From CAVQRC01 sp963715045 (GTDB lineage: Bacteria; Planctomycetota; Planctomycetia; Pirellulales; Lacipirellulaceae): a stretch of 64,000 nucleotides of DNA. The notes under the pieces are model-generated. The model worked only from the letters and a program-made list of their open reading frames with translations. It searched no databases and had not been told where the DNA came from. This document shows positions 20,864 to 29,895 of the stretch, in pieces; the first letter of the stretch is position 1, and each line of letters starts with the position of its first letter. Position numbers and translations under genes: made by a program. The DNA lies in contig CAVQRC010000002.1 of NCBI GenBank assembly GCA_963715045.1, positions 124,001 through 188,000 on the forward strand. The letters run 5' to 3'.

Positions 20864-21619
20864 TCACCAGGGCGAGTTGCCGCCGTTGACGCAGAGGGTC
20901 TGGCCTGTCACGAAGCCTGCTTCCTCGCTGGCGTAATACACGACCGACGCCGCGATATCGGCGGGAACGCCCCATCTGCCGGCCGGAATGTTGGCGAGAT
21001 ACTCGTCTTTCATGCTCTGCGGGTCACTTTCGTGTCGTTCCACCGGAATCCAACCCGGCGCGACCATGTTGACCGTGATCCCGAAGGGAGCCAGTTCCCG
21101 CGCCATACTCCGCGACCAGCCGATCTGTCCCCCCTTTGCCGCCACGTAAGCACTGAACGGCGAGACCGACAGATGATAGACCTCGCTGGTGATGTTGATG
21201 ATCCGGCCCCAGGAACGCCGCTTCATATTCGGCAGCGCTCGGCGGGTGAGCAGATACGGACTCTTGATGAAGAAGTCGAGCATCGACTGGTAAAACGACC
21301 ATTCGTATTGCTCGATCGGCTTGAGCGGTTGATCCGGCGTCGCGTTCGGAACGACGATGTCGACCGGACCGAACGCCGCCTCGACCTCCGAGAACAGCCG
21401 ATCAACCTCGTCCTCATCGATCACGTTGGCCCGGACAAGCTTCGTCGCGACACCCGCCTGCTCGAACTCGGCAACCGCTCGTTCCGCGCGTCGGGTGTTG
21501 TGGTAGTAGTTGATGCCAACCTTGGCCCCCGCCTCACCGAGGCCCAGCGCGATCGCCTTGCCCAGCCCGGTCGTACTGCCCGTGACGATCGCGACCCGGC
21601 CCTCCAATGAAAAACCCAT
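20864..21619 (-). CDS. Short-chain dehydrogenase/reductase
   Basis: 251 residues from ATG 21619 (MGFSLEGRVAIVTG); an upstream start at 21697 adds an unlikely N-terminus. Classical SDR motifs: TGSTTGLGKAIA (cofactor binding, about residue 13), IINITSEVYHLSVSPFSAYVAAKGG with the Tyr-x-x-x-Lys near residue 155, VNMVAPGWIP, and the C-terminal ASEEAGFVTGQTLCVNGGNS. The sequence resembles 3-oxoacyl-ACP reductase/glucose dehydrogenase-type SDRs. The substrate is not assignable. It is convergent with recQ across the R1 repeats. Confidence 0.92.
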   Translation of the reverse strand: MGFSLEGRVAIVTGSTTGLGKAIALGLGEAGAKVGINYYHNTRRAERAVAEFEQAGVATKLVRANVIDEDEVDRLFSEVEAAFGPVDIVVPNATPDQPLKPIEQYEWSFYQSMLDFFIKSPYLLTRRALPNMKRRSWGRIINITSEVYHLSVSPFSAYVAAKGGQIGWSRSMARELAPFGITVNMVAPGWIPVERHESDPQSMKDEYLANIPAGRWGVPADIAASVVYYASEEAGFVTGQTLCVNGGNSPW

Positions 21620-21851
21620 CCGCACCGTACTCCGTGGTAGACGAACTGTGTCCTGTTCCTCCGCGAGAACGCACTGCACGCTCACGCGAGCGAGCATTAT
21701 CCGAGCTCATTCGGGCAGATACAACCCGCTGGGGATCCCTGCGTTTTGAGATAAGACCGCGAGCCGAAACACGTCGTGCCGAGGCAAAGCGTACGCGTGT
21801 CAGACGGCGTTCCACAACATTCCGGGCGGCGACGCGAACTTGAACGGGGCT

Positions 21852-21972
21852 CAGACCGTGTCACGGAGTGACCCGGCTACACAGGTCGTAGGCCCGGCAC
21901 TCCGTGACGGGATCACGGCAGTCCAGATCGCCACGGCCATCTGCAGACCGTGTCACGGAGTGACCCGGCTAC
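21852..21972. repeat. R1 inverted-repeat element, one full and one half copy
   Basis: A right half-copy at 21852-21880 and a full copy at 21888-21972, nearly identical to those behind recQ (20608-20856). They lie in the spacer between the SDR start and the DUF1559 stop. The rest of this 367-bp spacer shows no gene. Confidence 0.85.
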
Positions 21973-21986
21973 ACCCGGGACGAGGC

Positions 21987-22988
21987 CTACTCCACGATTT
22001 CGCCGCCGTCACGGCTGACCAGGGCCCTGAGTACGGCCATGTCGGTGTCGACCCTTACCGGCCGGACACTGCCGTCGCAATAAGCGAACTGCACGATCCC
22101 CGGATGGTCGCTGAAGAATCCGTGGTCGTCGTTCGAGGCCGCAAACGGAAACTCGACGCCGCCCAGGAAATAGCCGCCGCCCGTATCGCCGTTGAATACC
22201 TGCTGCGACTCGGCCAGAGATTTGGAGATCTCACCAATCAGAAACGTCTTGCTGGTGCCATCACGGACGTGACTGAGCTGCGTCCGCGATTCCCAGTGGT
22301 CAAGCACGCGATCGACTTCAGCAAACCGTGTTCGTTCGTCACTGAACCGACTGATGATCATGGCCCCGACCTGATACTCGAAATCGAGCGGACCCGGTCC
22401 GAGCGGTTCCCCTCGCAAGTTCGTGGCATGCCAGGAGTGCCCCTTGGTCGCGTCGTAGTCGCCGATGACACCCCAGAACAAATCCTGCTCGTCCGATTGA
22501 TGGTTGTGCCCTCGATGCGTTTGAATCTCGAAAGCCACCTGGAATACGTCGTGGTCTTTCGAAGGACAGAGTAAGGTCGTGATGACCTGGTTGCGGACCT
22601 CAAGCGGCTGATCAAAGAAGCATCCGCGGAAGTCCCAGTCGGTCAGAACGGTTTCCTCCAGATACGGCAGCAGCACGGCAGCCCAGGTGGCCTTGTGATC
22701 GGCGATACGCGCCGGCGGCAACTTTCCGCGGGCCGAGTGGTGGTTCTGGACAGCCAGGCCCAACTGCCGCAATTTGTTGCCGCATTGCCCGCGGCGGGCA
22801 GCCTCACGCGCGGCTCCAACGGCCGGGAGCAACAGGGCCACGAGGATCCCGATGATCGCAATCACGACGAGAAGCTCGACCAGTGTAAACGCGGCCCGCT
22901 CGGGTGCGGGCCGCGGGTTGGCAGCGGTGGAAGAAGGGTGCGGGTTCAAAGCGGCAGGCTCTCCGGGAAGATCAGCACAGACTCTCAC
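21987..22988 (-). CDS. DUF1559 prepilin-type protein
   Basis: 333 residues, apparently from a GTG at 22988. After a proline-rich 33-residue leader comes the type IV pilin/pseudopilin cleavage and helix signature AAFTLVELLVVIAIIGILVALLLPA. The DUF1559 body follows (AAREAARRGQCGNKLRQLGLAVQNHH, TTLLCPSK, GTSKTFLIGE), ending at FAYCDGSVRPVRVDTD, the usual H/C-DGS-V block. Planctomycetes encode dozens of these. They are thought to be processed by a prepilin peptidase and assembled or surface-exposed, but their role is unknown. The leader before the cleavage site is longer than usual. Confidence 0.92.
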   Translation of the reverse strand: MRVCADLPGEPAALNPHPSSTAANPRPAPERAAFTLVELLVVIAIIGILVALLLPAVGAAREAARRGQCGNKLRQLGLAVQNHHSARGKLPPARIADHKATWAAVLLPYLEETVLTDWDFRGCFFDQPLEVRNQVITTLLCPSKDHDVFQVAFEIQTHRGHNHQSDEQDLFWGVIGDYDATKGHSWHATNLRGEPLGPGPLDFEYQVGAMIISRFSDERTRFAEVDRVLDHWESRTQLSHVRDGTSKTFLIGEISKSLAESQQVFNGDTGGGYFLGGVEFPFAASNDDHGFFSDHPGIVQFAYCDGSVRPVRVDTDMAVLRALVSRDGGEIVE

Positions 22989-23185
22989 ATGCGCCCAGTC
23001 TACCCCAATCCCCCATTCACCGCTCCTGGTCTAAATCGCAACTTCGGCCGGAGAGAGATCCAAGCGCTGATTTTCCGACTTGGATGGATCGTCAGGGCTG
23101 GCATCCACGAAAACAGCACTGTCGCCGGAAATCTCCGGCGACAGTGCTTCGCGTCCGAAAGGTGCTTTGCATCCGCTGTTGTCAA

Positions 23186-24322
23186 TCAAACGGTCGCTTC
23201 GTCACGGTCGTTCTCGAAACCGCTTACGATCACTCGGCTGATGCGGCTCGGGGCAATGCGGCGAATCGTGTCGTGATCTCCACCGCCACCATGGAACACG
23301 GCCTGGCGGCTGCGGAGGTTGCCGATCACCAGCGCGTCGTCTCCTCCTCCCAGGCCGACGCCGATGTCATGAAAGACAGAATCCACGAGACCGACCTGGT
23401 CGTCTCCCCCACCCGTGCGGATCCGCAGCCGGCCACCGCGAGAGTCCGCCACGCGAACCGTATCGGCACCGTCGCCGGGGCCGGTGAGGATGTTCAGCGC
23501 GCGGGCATACGCGCCGACCACGCCGACGTGATCGTCGCCGCCGCCCGTCGCGATTTGCATGTGGCCGCGCGTTTTCGCGTCGGTCACCACGACGTCGTCA
23601 TCGCCGCCATCGGTGCGGATGTCGACACGACCACCCACGAGCACACTCGTGACAGGTCGATCTGGATCCGCCTCGCCCTCGGCCGCACCGGTCGGCTGCG
23701 GCGGCGGGTCTGGCCGCTCGGGTCGCTCACCAATCACTACCAGATCGTTGCCATCACCGGTGGCGATCCGCAGATGATTGGCGACCCGGACGTTGGCAAC
23801 CCGGACGTTGTCATCGCCCGAACCGGTTCTGATGTCGAGCGAGCGGCCCACGCGTGTCGGTCCTGCAATCGCATCGTCTCCGGCCGTACCTGCGGGAGAA
23901 GGATCGGTCGGCCTGTCCAGTGGCGTACCGAAGACCACGTTGTCATTGCCCGCACCGGTGGCAATCCGAACGTTGCCGCGAAAACCCGCTTCGTGGATCG
24001 CTACGGTGTCGTTCCCGTCGCCAAGCCGAATGTCGGCGCCGTACCTGACGCCCTCGACGAGGACGCGATTGTCGGGCATCTCGCCACCGGGCATACCGTC
24101 TGGGCGGTCGGGATCGGGCCGCTGGCTGACGGTCGTCCCGCCGAGTCCCACGACGAAGTAGCTCCCCGGTTCCGGGCCAGCCGTGATCGCGATCTGATTC
24201 GATTCGGCGTCGCCGCGGACCAGCAGATGGCCCTCCACGACGCCGACGGCGACATCTCCGGCCATCAGCCGTTTGGCTTCGAGGGATTCAAAACCGGTTC
24301 GACGTTGCGAACGCTTCGTCAT
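23186..24322 (-). CDS. LEPR-XLL-type surface protein built from ten GxGxD repeats
   Basis: 378 residues from ATG 24322, preceded by AGGAGA. The N-terminus RTGFESLEAKRLMAGD matches the planctomycete LEPR-XLL motif found at the start of large secreted proteins. The body consists of about ten imperfect repeats of 21-24 residues of the form LxIxTGxGxDxVxVxx (ADIRLGDGNDTVAIHE, NVRIATGAGNDNVVFG, SLDIRTGSGDDNVRVA and so on, up to AVFHGGGGDHDTIRR). The repeats resemble RTX/calcium-binding beta-roll or beta-solenoid units. Two repeats are separated by Pro/Arg/Asp-rich inserts. Likely an extracellular Ca-binding solenoid. No enzyme domain. Confidence 0.8.
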   Translation of the reverse strand: MTKRSQRRTGFESLEAKRLMAGDVAVGVVEGHLLVRGDAESNQIAITAGPEPGSYFVVGLGGTTVSQRPDPDRPDGMPGGEMPDNRVLVEGVRYGADIRLGDGNDTVAIHEAGFRGNVRIATGAGNDNVVFGTPLDRPTDPSPAGTAGDDAIAGPTRVGRSLDIRTGSGDDNVRVANVRVANHLRIATGDGNDLVVIGERPERPDPPPQPTGAAEGEADPDRPVTSVLVGGRVDIRTDGGDDDVVVTDAKTRGHMQIATGGGDDHVGVVGAYARALNILTGPGDGADTVRVADSRGGRLRIRTGGGDDQVGLVDSVFHDIGVGLGGGDDALVIGNLRSRQAVFHGGGGDHDTIRRIAPSRISRVIVSGFENDRDEATV

Positions 24323-24651
24323 TGCTCTTCTCTCCTGTGATTGGTATTCGTACCCCACATGTCCCTGCTCGCTCCGGCCCCCTGTCGAGCCTGGCCCGGG
24401 GTCGGGCGAAACAGGTTATTGAACCCTCCTCCGGCTGGCGGGTTTCGGAGAGACCCGATGTTTTCTAAAAACGTGCAGGAAAGCTGCCCGACGCCGGCGT
24501 TGCCCGATCGCCTCGAAAGACGATCGCCAGTCGTACGGCACTCGTCAGGCATCGTATCGAAGCGGTTGGATTTCCGGACACGGGCTCAACGGTTTCGTAG
24601 CACTCTCTCACCACCGCATGGACGGCTCACGAGCGGGCCGCGTTCCTTGAA
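24323..24651. other. Divergent spacer
   Basis: 329 bp between two divergently transcribed genes (LEPR-XLL-type protein and 2-hydroxyacid dehydrogenase). It must hold both promoters. I see no RNA gene, no clear operator and no supported small coding sequence. Confidence 0.5.
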
Positions 24652-25611
24652 ATGGCCACACCCCGAATCGTCGTACTCGACGGCATTACGCTGAACCCGG
24701 GCGACCTGAGCTGGTCGGCGCTCGCAGCACTCGGAACGGTCAAGGTCTACGAGCGGACTCCCGAACCGGAGGTCGTGACCCGGGCGGCCGGGGCCCAGAT
24801 GGTGCTGACGAACAAGGCCGTCCTCTCGGCCACGACCATCGAGAAGCTGGAACGCCTCCAATACATCGGCGTCACGGCCACCGGCTACAACGTGGTTGAT
24901 GTCGCCGCGGCCAGAAAACGCGGCATCGTGGTGACCAACGTGCCCGTGTACAGCACCGACTCGGTCGTCCAGATGGTATTTGCCCATTTACTGCACTGCA
25001 CGCAACATGTGGCCCATCACGCGGCAGAGGTCGCCAGCGGTCGCTGGTCACGCTCGGCCGACTGGTGCTTCTGGGATCATCCGCTCGTCGAGTTGCGTGA
25101 CCAGACACTCGGAATCGTCGGCTTCGGGCGGATCGGTCAAGCCGTCGCCGGCGTCGCCGAAGCGTTCGGAATGCGGGTCATCGTCCACACACGGTCACCG
25201 GGCGCCGATCGTCCAGCACTCGAGTTTGGCGATCTGGCAACGTTGCTGAAGCGTTCCGACGTCGTGTCACTTCACTGCCCGCTCACCCCGGAGACTGAGG
25301 GGATGATCAACGCCGAGCGGCTTGGGCTCATGAAACCGACGGCGATCCTGATCAACACGGGCCGCGGGCCGCTCCTCGACGACGCGGCGGTTGCTGCGGC
25401 GCTCAACGAGAGCCGCCTCGCTTACGCCGGCCTCGACGTGTTGACCCACGAACCGCCGTCGCCCGACAACCCCCTGCTCACGGCAAAGAACTGCCACATC
25501 ACGCCCCACATCGCCTGGGCCACCCGGGCCGCACGGGCCAGGCTCATGCAGCTCGCCGTGGAGAATGTCGAAGCGTTCTTAAATGGGTCGCCGCAAAACG
25601 TGGTTGGATGA
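24652..25611 (+). CDS. D-2-hydroxyacid dehydrogenase (hydroxypyruvate reductase-like)
   Basis: 319 residues. D-isomer-specific 2-hydroxyacid dehydrogenase family: YIGVTATGYNVVDVAAARKRGI, VPVYSTDSVVQM, NAD-binding LGIVGFGRIGQAVA at about residue 155, catalytic Arg in LINTGRGPLLDD (about 237), Glu in DVLTHEPPSPDNPL (about 266) and His in HITPHIAWATRAAR (about 285). The closest pattern is glycerate dehydrogenase/hydroxypyruvate reductase (HprA type). It reduces a 2-oxoacid with NAD(P)H, or the reverse. It stands alone, with no partner genes nearby. Confidence 0.92.
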   Translation: MATPRIVVLDGITLNPGDLSWSALAALGTVKVYERTPEPEVVTRAAGAQMVLTNKAVLSATTIEKLERLQYIGVTATGYNVVDVAAARKRGIVVTNVPVYSTDSVVQMVFAHLLHCTQHVAHHAAEVASGRWSRSADWCFWDHPLVELRDQTLGIVGFGRIGQAVAGVAEAFGMRVIVHTRSPGADRPALEFGDLATLLKRSDVVSLHCPLTPETEGMINAERLGLMKPTAILINTGRGPLLDDAAVAAALNESRLAYAGLDVLTHEPPSPDNPLLTAKNCHITPHIAWATRAARARLMQLAVENVEAFLNGSPQNVVG

Positions 25612-25791
25612 GGGGTCGGCGGTCAGGGGTCAGGAGTGAAGGCCTCGGTTGACAGGTACTCGATTCGTGGATGGTTGAAATATCGAAGGCCGCATGACGC
25701 AGGAAGTTTCAATGACCAGCCCCCAAGCCAGGTGCTGGTTCGGCATTCGTGATTCGGCATTCCCTAGTCATGAGGCCTATCGAGGGCCATC

Positions 25792-26901
25792 TCATCCGCT
25801 CTTGCCGCGATGGATGGCCTGATCGACGGCGACGGCCACGATCACGATTGAGCCGATCACAATGCTCTGGACCGACTCGTCGATCTGGGCGAACACGCAG
25901 CCGTTCCGCAGCGTCGTCATCGTGACAGCCCCGATCAAGGAACCGAAGACGCTCCCTCGCCCGCCGCTGAGGCTCCCGCCGCCAATCACGACGGCCGCAA
26001 TAATGTCGAGTTCAAGTGCCAGACCGGCCGTCGGATCGCCTTGCGAGTTCAGATCGCTGAACGAGAAGGCGGCCGCGATGGCGACGAAGACGCCGCCGAG
26101 GGCATAAATCGCGATCTTCAACCGGTCGACTTCGATGCCGCACAGGCGAGCGGCCTGCTCGTTGGATCCGATCGCGTAAACATAGCGTCCGAAGATGGTC
26201 ATCTTCAGCAGGAACGCGACCGCGCCCGCCAGGATGAGCACGAGATACACCCCCCAGCAGACGCCCTGCCAGGATCCGACAGGGGGGGTATCGAGCAACC
26301 CGGCGAGCCATCGGGGTGCATCCGGGACCGAGATCTTCTTCTGCTCGGAGATCCACCCGGCGGTGCCGCGATAGACCATCATCGTGCCGAGCGTCGCGAG
26401 AAAGGGAACGAGCCGCACCCGGGCGATAAGCACCCCATTGAGTCCGCCGGCCACGGCTCCGGCCGCCAGGACGCAAATCGCGGCGGCCCAGGGATGCATC
26501 GGGATTGCGAACCATTGCCGCCCGAAGAGTTCGAGCCCCAGCGACTGGTTGCTGAGAATATCGGCCAGCAACACCGACAGCATGGCCAGCATGGACCCCA
26601 CGGAGAGATCGATGCCGCCCGAGATAATGATGACTGTCATCCCCAGCGCGCCCATGCCGACGATCGCCGTGTGTTTGGCAATCAGCGAAAACCGATAGGA
26701 GGTGAAGAACTCTCGATCCGGTTCCCAGACGGCGTCGTAGATGCCGATGAACAGAAACACCAGGCACAACGGCGCCATGGCTGCCAGCAGCTTGCAACCG
26801 CGGACGAGGATGGAATCGCGAGTGGCCTGAATGGCCGAACGATCCTCGAGCGGGCCGCTTTCAGAGGACGACTCCGGCGTCACCGGTTGCTGCTCATCCA
26901 T
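25792..26901 (-). CDS. Ribose-type sugar ABC transporter permease
   Basis: 369 residues from ATG 26901 (MDEQQPVTPESS). RbsC/branched-chain permease family with eight to ten hydrophobic helices. Visible motifs: GALGMTVIIISGGIDLSVGSMLA, the hallmark of sugar permeases of this class, AGAVAGGLNGVLIAR, LGTMMVYRG, YAIGSNEQAARLCGIEVDRLKI and IAAVVIGGGSLSGGRGSVFG. It lies 125 bp downstream of the binding-protein gene on the same strand. No ATP-binding partner (RbsA type) is adjacent, so the ATPase must be supplied from elsewhere. Confidence 0.93.
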   Translation of the reverse strand: MDEQQPVTPESSSESGPLEDRSAIQATRDSILVRGCKLLAAMAPLCLVFLFIGIYDAVWEPDREFFTSYRFSLIAKHTAIVGMGALGMTVIIISGGIDLSVGSMLAMLSVLLADILSNQSLGLELFGRQWFAIPMHPWAAAICVLAAGAVAGGLNGVLIARVRLVPFLATLGTMMVYRGTAGWISEQKKISVPDAPRWLAGLLDTPPVGSWQGVCWGVYLVLILAGAVAFLLKMTIFGRYVYAIGSNEQAARLCGIEVDRLKIAIYALGGVFVAIAAAFSFSDLNSQGDPTAGLALELDIIAAVVIGGGSLSGGRGSVFGSLIGAVTMTTLRNGCVFAQIDESVQSIVIGSIVIVAVAVDQAIHRGKSG

Positions 26902-27025
26902 CCCACATGACCGAAAACGGTAGGTAGCCGTCTGCCCTTCGAGGGGACCTCGGCAGGCCCTCGAACCACACACCAGCGGTCAGCGGCGGGCCGCGTCTTG
27001 CATCGCGCGATCCTGCTTCGACCAT

Positions 27026-28078
27026 TCACTTGTTGGATACTTCCTCTGCGGTGCTCTGTTTTCGCTCGGCAATGGTGTCGCGGGGGTTGAGCAAGAGCCT
27101 GGTCGTGGGGTCGTCAAGATCGTTGAACCGGGCCACGTGCAGCCGCGTCTTGATGCGGGGTTCGACGGGTTCTCCCAGCAAATGCCGCCGCATCTGCCGG
27201 ACCGATTCGTAACCCATTTCCACCGGGTCCTGCAACACGGTTCCGTGCAGCGTGCCGTCTTTGAGACCCTGCACCAGGTTATCGCTGGAATCGAAGCCGA
27301 CGAAGAACACCTTGCCGGCGAGACCTCGCTGGTCACGCCCCAAGGCAGTCAGCGTGCCGCTGGTGGTCGATTCATTGGGGCAGAAAATCCCTTCGATGTC
27401 ATCACCAAAGTTACTGAGCAACTGTTCTGCCAGGTCGACAGCCGCCTGTTCGTCGGGTCCGCCAAACTGATTGTCCGAGAGAAACTCGATGTCGGGATAC
27501 TTCTTCATCGTGTCCAAAAACCCCTGTTCCCTCAGCTCGGTACTTTCGGAACCGATCATGTACCGCATCAGGATGATCTTGCCGTTTCCACCGAGCAGTT
27601 CGGCCAGATACTCGGCCGCCAGGACTCCACCCTGATAGTTGTCGCTGGCCACGTAGCCGACCGTCCCTTCGCTGTCGTTCAAACCCGAATCGAACACGAG
27701 AACCGGGATCTTTGCCGCGAGGGCTTCTTCGACCGGTTTCAGCATCGCCTGGGCGTCGAGGGGTGCGAGCGAGATGCCATCGACTCCGTCGGCGATGAAG
27801 CTCTCCACGATTTTGATTTGTTCGCTCGTGTTGCCCTCGGAAATCGGGCCGTTCCAGGTCACCTGAACGTCGTCGAATTCTTCGTCGGCGAGCTGGACAC
27901 CGGCCTCGACGCTGTTCCAGAAGTCATGCGATGTGCCCTTAGGAATGACCGCGATCCGGAACTTCGGGCCGCCGCTGGCCCCCGACTTCCCTGCCTGGGT
28001 GTCGCCGGACGAACCGCATCCGACTCCGAAACAGGCCAGTAACGCTAGGGTCACCAAGACGTGACACGCACTTCGCAT
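27026..28078 (-). CDS. Ribose-type sugar-binding lipoprotein
   Basis: 350 residues. Signal peptide with lipobox FGVGC (Cys21), so lipid-anchored outside the cytoplasmic membrane. Periplasmic-binding-protein fold of the RbsB/Peripla_BP_4 type: FRIAVIPKGTSHDFWNSVEAG, IKIVESFIADGVDGISLAPLD, PVLVFDSGL, GYVASDNYQGGVLAAEYLAE, FCPNESTTSGTLTAL and VGFDSSDNLVQGLKDGTL. It captures a monosaccharide for the neighbouring permease. The ligand is not identifiable from sequence. First gene of the pair; its promoter would lie in the spacer to the right. Confidence 0.93.
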   Translation of the reverse strand: MRSACHVLVTLALLACFGVGCGSSGDTQAGKSGASGGPKFRIAVIPKGTSHDFWNSVEAGVQLADEEFDDVQVTWNGPISEGNTSEQIKIVESFIADGVDGISLAPLDAQAMLKPVEEALAAKIPVLVFDSGLNDSEGTVGYVASDNYQGGVLAAEYLAELLGGNGKIILMRYMIGSESTELREQGFLDTMKKYPDIEFLSDNQFGGPDEQAAVDLAEQLLSNFGDDIEGIFCPNESTTSGTLTALGRDQRGLAGKVFFVGFDSSDNLVQGLKDGTLHGTVLQDPVEMGYESVRQMRRHLLGEPVEPRIKTRLHVARFNDLDDPTTRLLLNPRDTIAERKQSTAEEVSNK

Positions 28079-28563
28079 CGCAATCCTTCCGCCGGGGAGA
28101 AGTTGACCTCAAGTCGCAAGGTATAACCGAGTTGCAGCGGCACCGCCACCGCATCGTCGCTCAACCTTGCACTCGCGACTGGCTCCGATTGGCATTACCG
28201 GTGTGGCGTGGACCTGCCGCGCAGCACGCCGGAACCACGAAGTACCTATCCCAAAACCTCGGTGAACGCATCCCACGGCCAGGGAATTCGGTTACTGAAA
28301 CCAGTCTTGGGATCGGCTCCAAACGGCTTCAATTCGCCGCCGGGCCGCGGCGGCGGTCGACTTCGTGGTTCGAGTCGGCGGTGGGGTAGACGCGTCGAAC
28401 ACAAAGCGGCATGTTGGGCTCCCTGGATGAAACCATCACGCATCACGCGAATTTCGCCCTATTCTAGCGATTGGCTGGCTTTCCGTCACGGAGCGAGAGG
28501 ACCTCCAACCGAAACCACCGCGGTCTACCTCTCCGGCCGCGAGGACCACGGGACATACCGCCG
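28079..28563. other. Divergent spacer containing an R4 repeat
   Basis: 485 bp between the binding-protein gene and cutC. It contains one R4 palindromic repeat (28244-28320, reverse orientation). The rest shows no gene or RNA that I can support. Confidence 0.55.
28244..28320 (-). repeat. R4 palindromic repeat, copy 1 (reverse orientation)
   Basis: On the minus strand it reads GGAGCCGATCCCAAGACTGG ... GTTTTGGGATAGGT. It is the same element as 49768-49849 and 50927-51008, with matching ends (GATCCCAAAAC / GTTTTGGGAT) and a conserved centre around GAATTCCCTGGCCGTGGGA. Confidence 0.8.
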
Positions 28564-29355
28564 ATGCCACATCACATTCTGCTGGAAGTCTGCTGCAACA
28601 GCCCGACCGATGCGGTCGTGGCCGCCGCCGCGGGGGCCGATCGCATCGAACTCTGCGCCGCATTGGAACTGGGCGGTCTGACTCCCTCCCTGGGCACGAT
28701 CCTCGAGACACGCGATGCCACTGACACGCCCGTGATCGTCATGATTCGACCACGGGGCGGAGGTTTTGGTTACGCGCCGCGCGAGCTGGACAACATGGAA
28801 GCAGACGTGCTGGCGGCCGTCACTAACGGCGCCCACGGCATCGTGTTCGGGATTCTCAACGACGACCATACGCTCAACATCAAGGCCTGTAGCCGACTCG
28901 TGCAACTTGCCGGCGGCGTTGAAACCGTGTTTCATCGCGCCTTTGACTTCGTCAGTAACCCGCGCGAGACCCTCGAGCAGCTCATCGACTGCGGCGTCAC
29001 CCGGGTATTGACCAGCGGCCAGCGAGCGACGGCCGCCGAGGGCGCTTCGCTGATCAAAGAACTCCAGCAACAGGCCGCCGGACGAATTGAGATCTTACCC
29101 GGCGGCGGCATCACACCTGAGAATGTCGCCGCGACGCTGGCCGCGACTGGTTGTACGCAGGTGCACGTCGGGGGTTCAACAATCGTTAAGGATCCACAGC
29201 TGGAGCAAGAATCGCGAATTCAGCTCCGCGACTCCCGCATCGCATCCGACGCGGACTACCGGATCGTCGACCGCGCGCAAGTGCAGCGGATACGCAACGC
29301 ACTGATCCCCCCACCCCCATCTCCACCCCACCCCTCTCTACCCCACCCCATGTAA
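28564..29355 (+). CDS. cutC: CutC family protein
   Basis: 263 residues from ATG 28564 (MPHHILLEVCCNSPTDA). CutC TIM-barrel family: LEVCCNSPTDAVVAAAAGADRIELCA, LGGLTPSLGTI, PVIVMIRPRGGGFGY, GIVFGILNDDHTLN, VFHRAFDFV, RVLTSGQRATAAEG and ILPGGGITPENV. CutC was linked to copper homeostasis in E. coli, though that assignment has been disputed. The last ~16 residues (PPPPSPPHPSLPHPM) and the TAA stop are not family sequence: they are encoded by the edge of the REP-like array that begins here, so the native C-terminus has been overwritten or extended by the repeat. Confidence 0.92.
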   Translation: MPHHILLEVCCNSPTDAVVAAAAGADRIELCAALELGGLTPSLGTILETRDATDTPVIVMIRPRGGGFGYAPRELDNMEADVLAAVTNGAHGIVFGILNDDHTLNIKACSRLVQLAGGVETVFHRAFDFVSNPRETLEQLIDCGVTRVLTSGQRATAAEGASLIKELQQQAAGRIEILPGGGITPENVAATLAATGCTQVHVGGSTIVKDPQLEQESRIQLRDSRIASDADYRIVDRAQVQRIRNALIPPPPSPPHPSLPHPM

Positions 29356-29895
29356 AACCGCGAATGCCATTCGCGCACCGCCGCAGCAGTTAGCACTCTC
29401 CACCCACCTCCCGCATCACCCCGAGATCGATCGGACCCCGCCACGCCCCCCGCTCCACCCCGATCCGCCCACCCCATCTCCACCCCACCCCATGTAAAAC
29501 CGCGAATGCCATTCGCGCACCCGCCGCAGCAGTTAGCACTCTCCACCCACCTCCCGCATCACCCCGAGATCGACGCATCGGACCCCTCTCTACCCCACCC
29601 CATGTAAAACCGCGAATGTCATTCGCGCACGCCGCAGCAGTTAGCACCCTCCACCCACCTCCCGCATCACCCCGGGATCAACGCATCGGACCCCGCCACG
29701 CCCCCCTCCAACCCGATCCCCCCACCCCATCTCCACCCCACCCCATGTAAAACCGCGAATGTCATTCGCGCACCGCCGCAGCAGTTAGCACTCTCCACCC
29801 ACCTCCCGCATCACCCCGGGATCAACGCATCGGACCCCGCCACGCCCCCCTCCAACCCGATCCCCCCACCCCCATCTCCACCCCGGCCGACGCAC
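29344..29895. repeat. Tandem REP-like array, four units
   Basis: Four units with palindromes CGCGAATG-N-CATTCGCG at 29359-29375, 29501-29517, 29611-29627 and 29754-29770, spaced 142, 110 and 143 bp. Each unit starts CACCCCATGTAAAACCG, carries the palindrome, then GCAGCAGTTAGCACTCTCCA and a C-rich tail. N is C in the first two units and T in the last two, so units have diverged by substitution and by a deletion in the third tail. The same palindrome occurs on both sides of the RAYT gene at 31127 and 31867. The array fills the spacer between cutC and the DUF1080 gene. Confidence 0.88.

Noticed and set aside
20670..20936. Frame with peptide VGPALRDGITAVQIATAI, repeated at 21840
   Set aside because: It is the translation of the R1 inverted repeats and stops being similar to anything outside them; no ribosome site.
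29256..29890. Minus-strand Gly/Trp-rich frames across the REP array
   Set aside because: They consist of repeated repeat translations and change frame between units.
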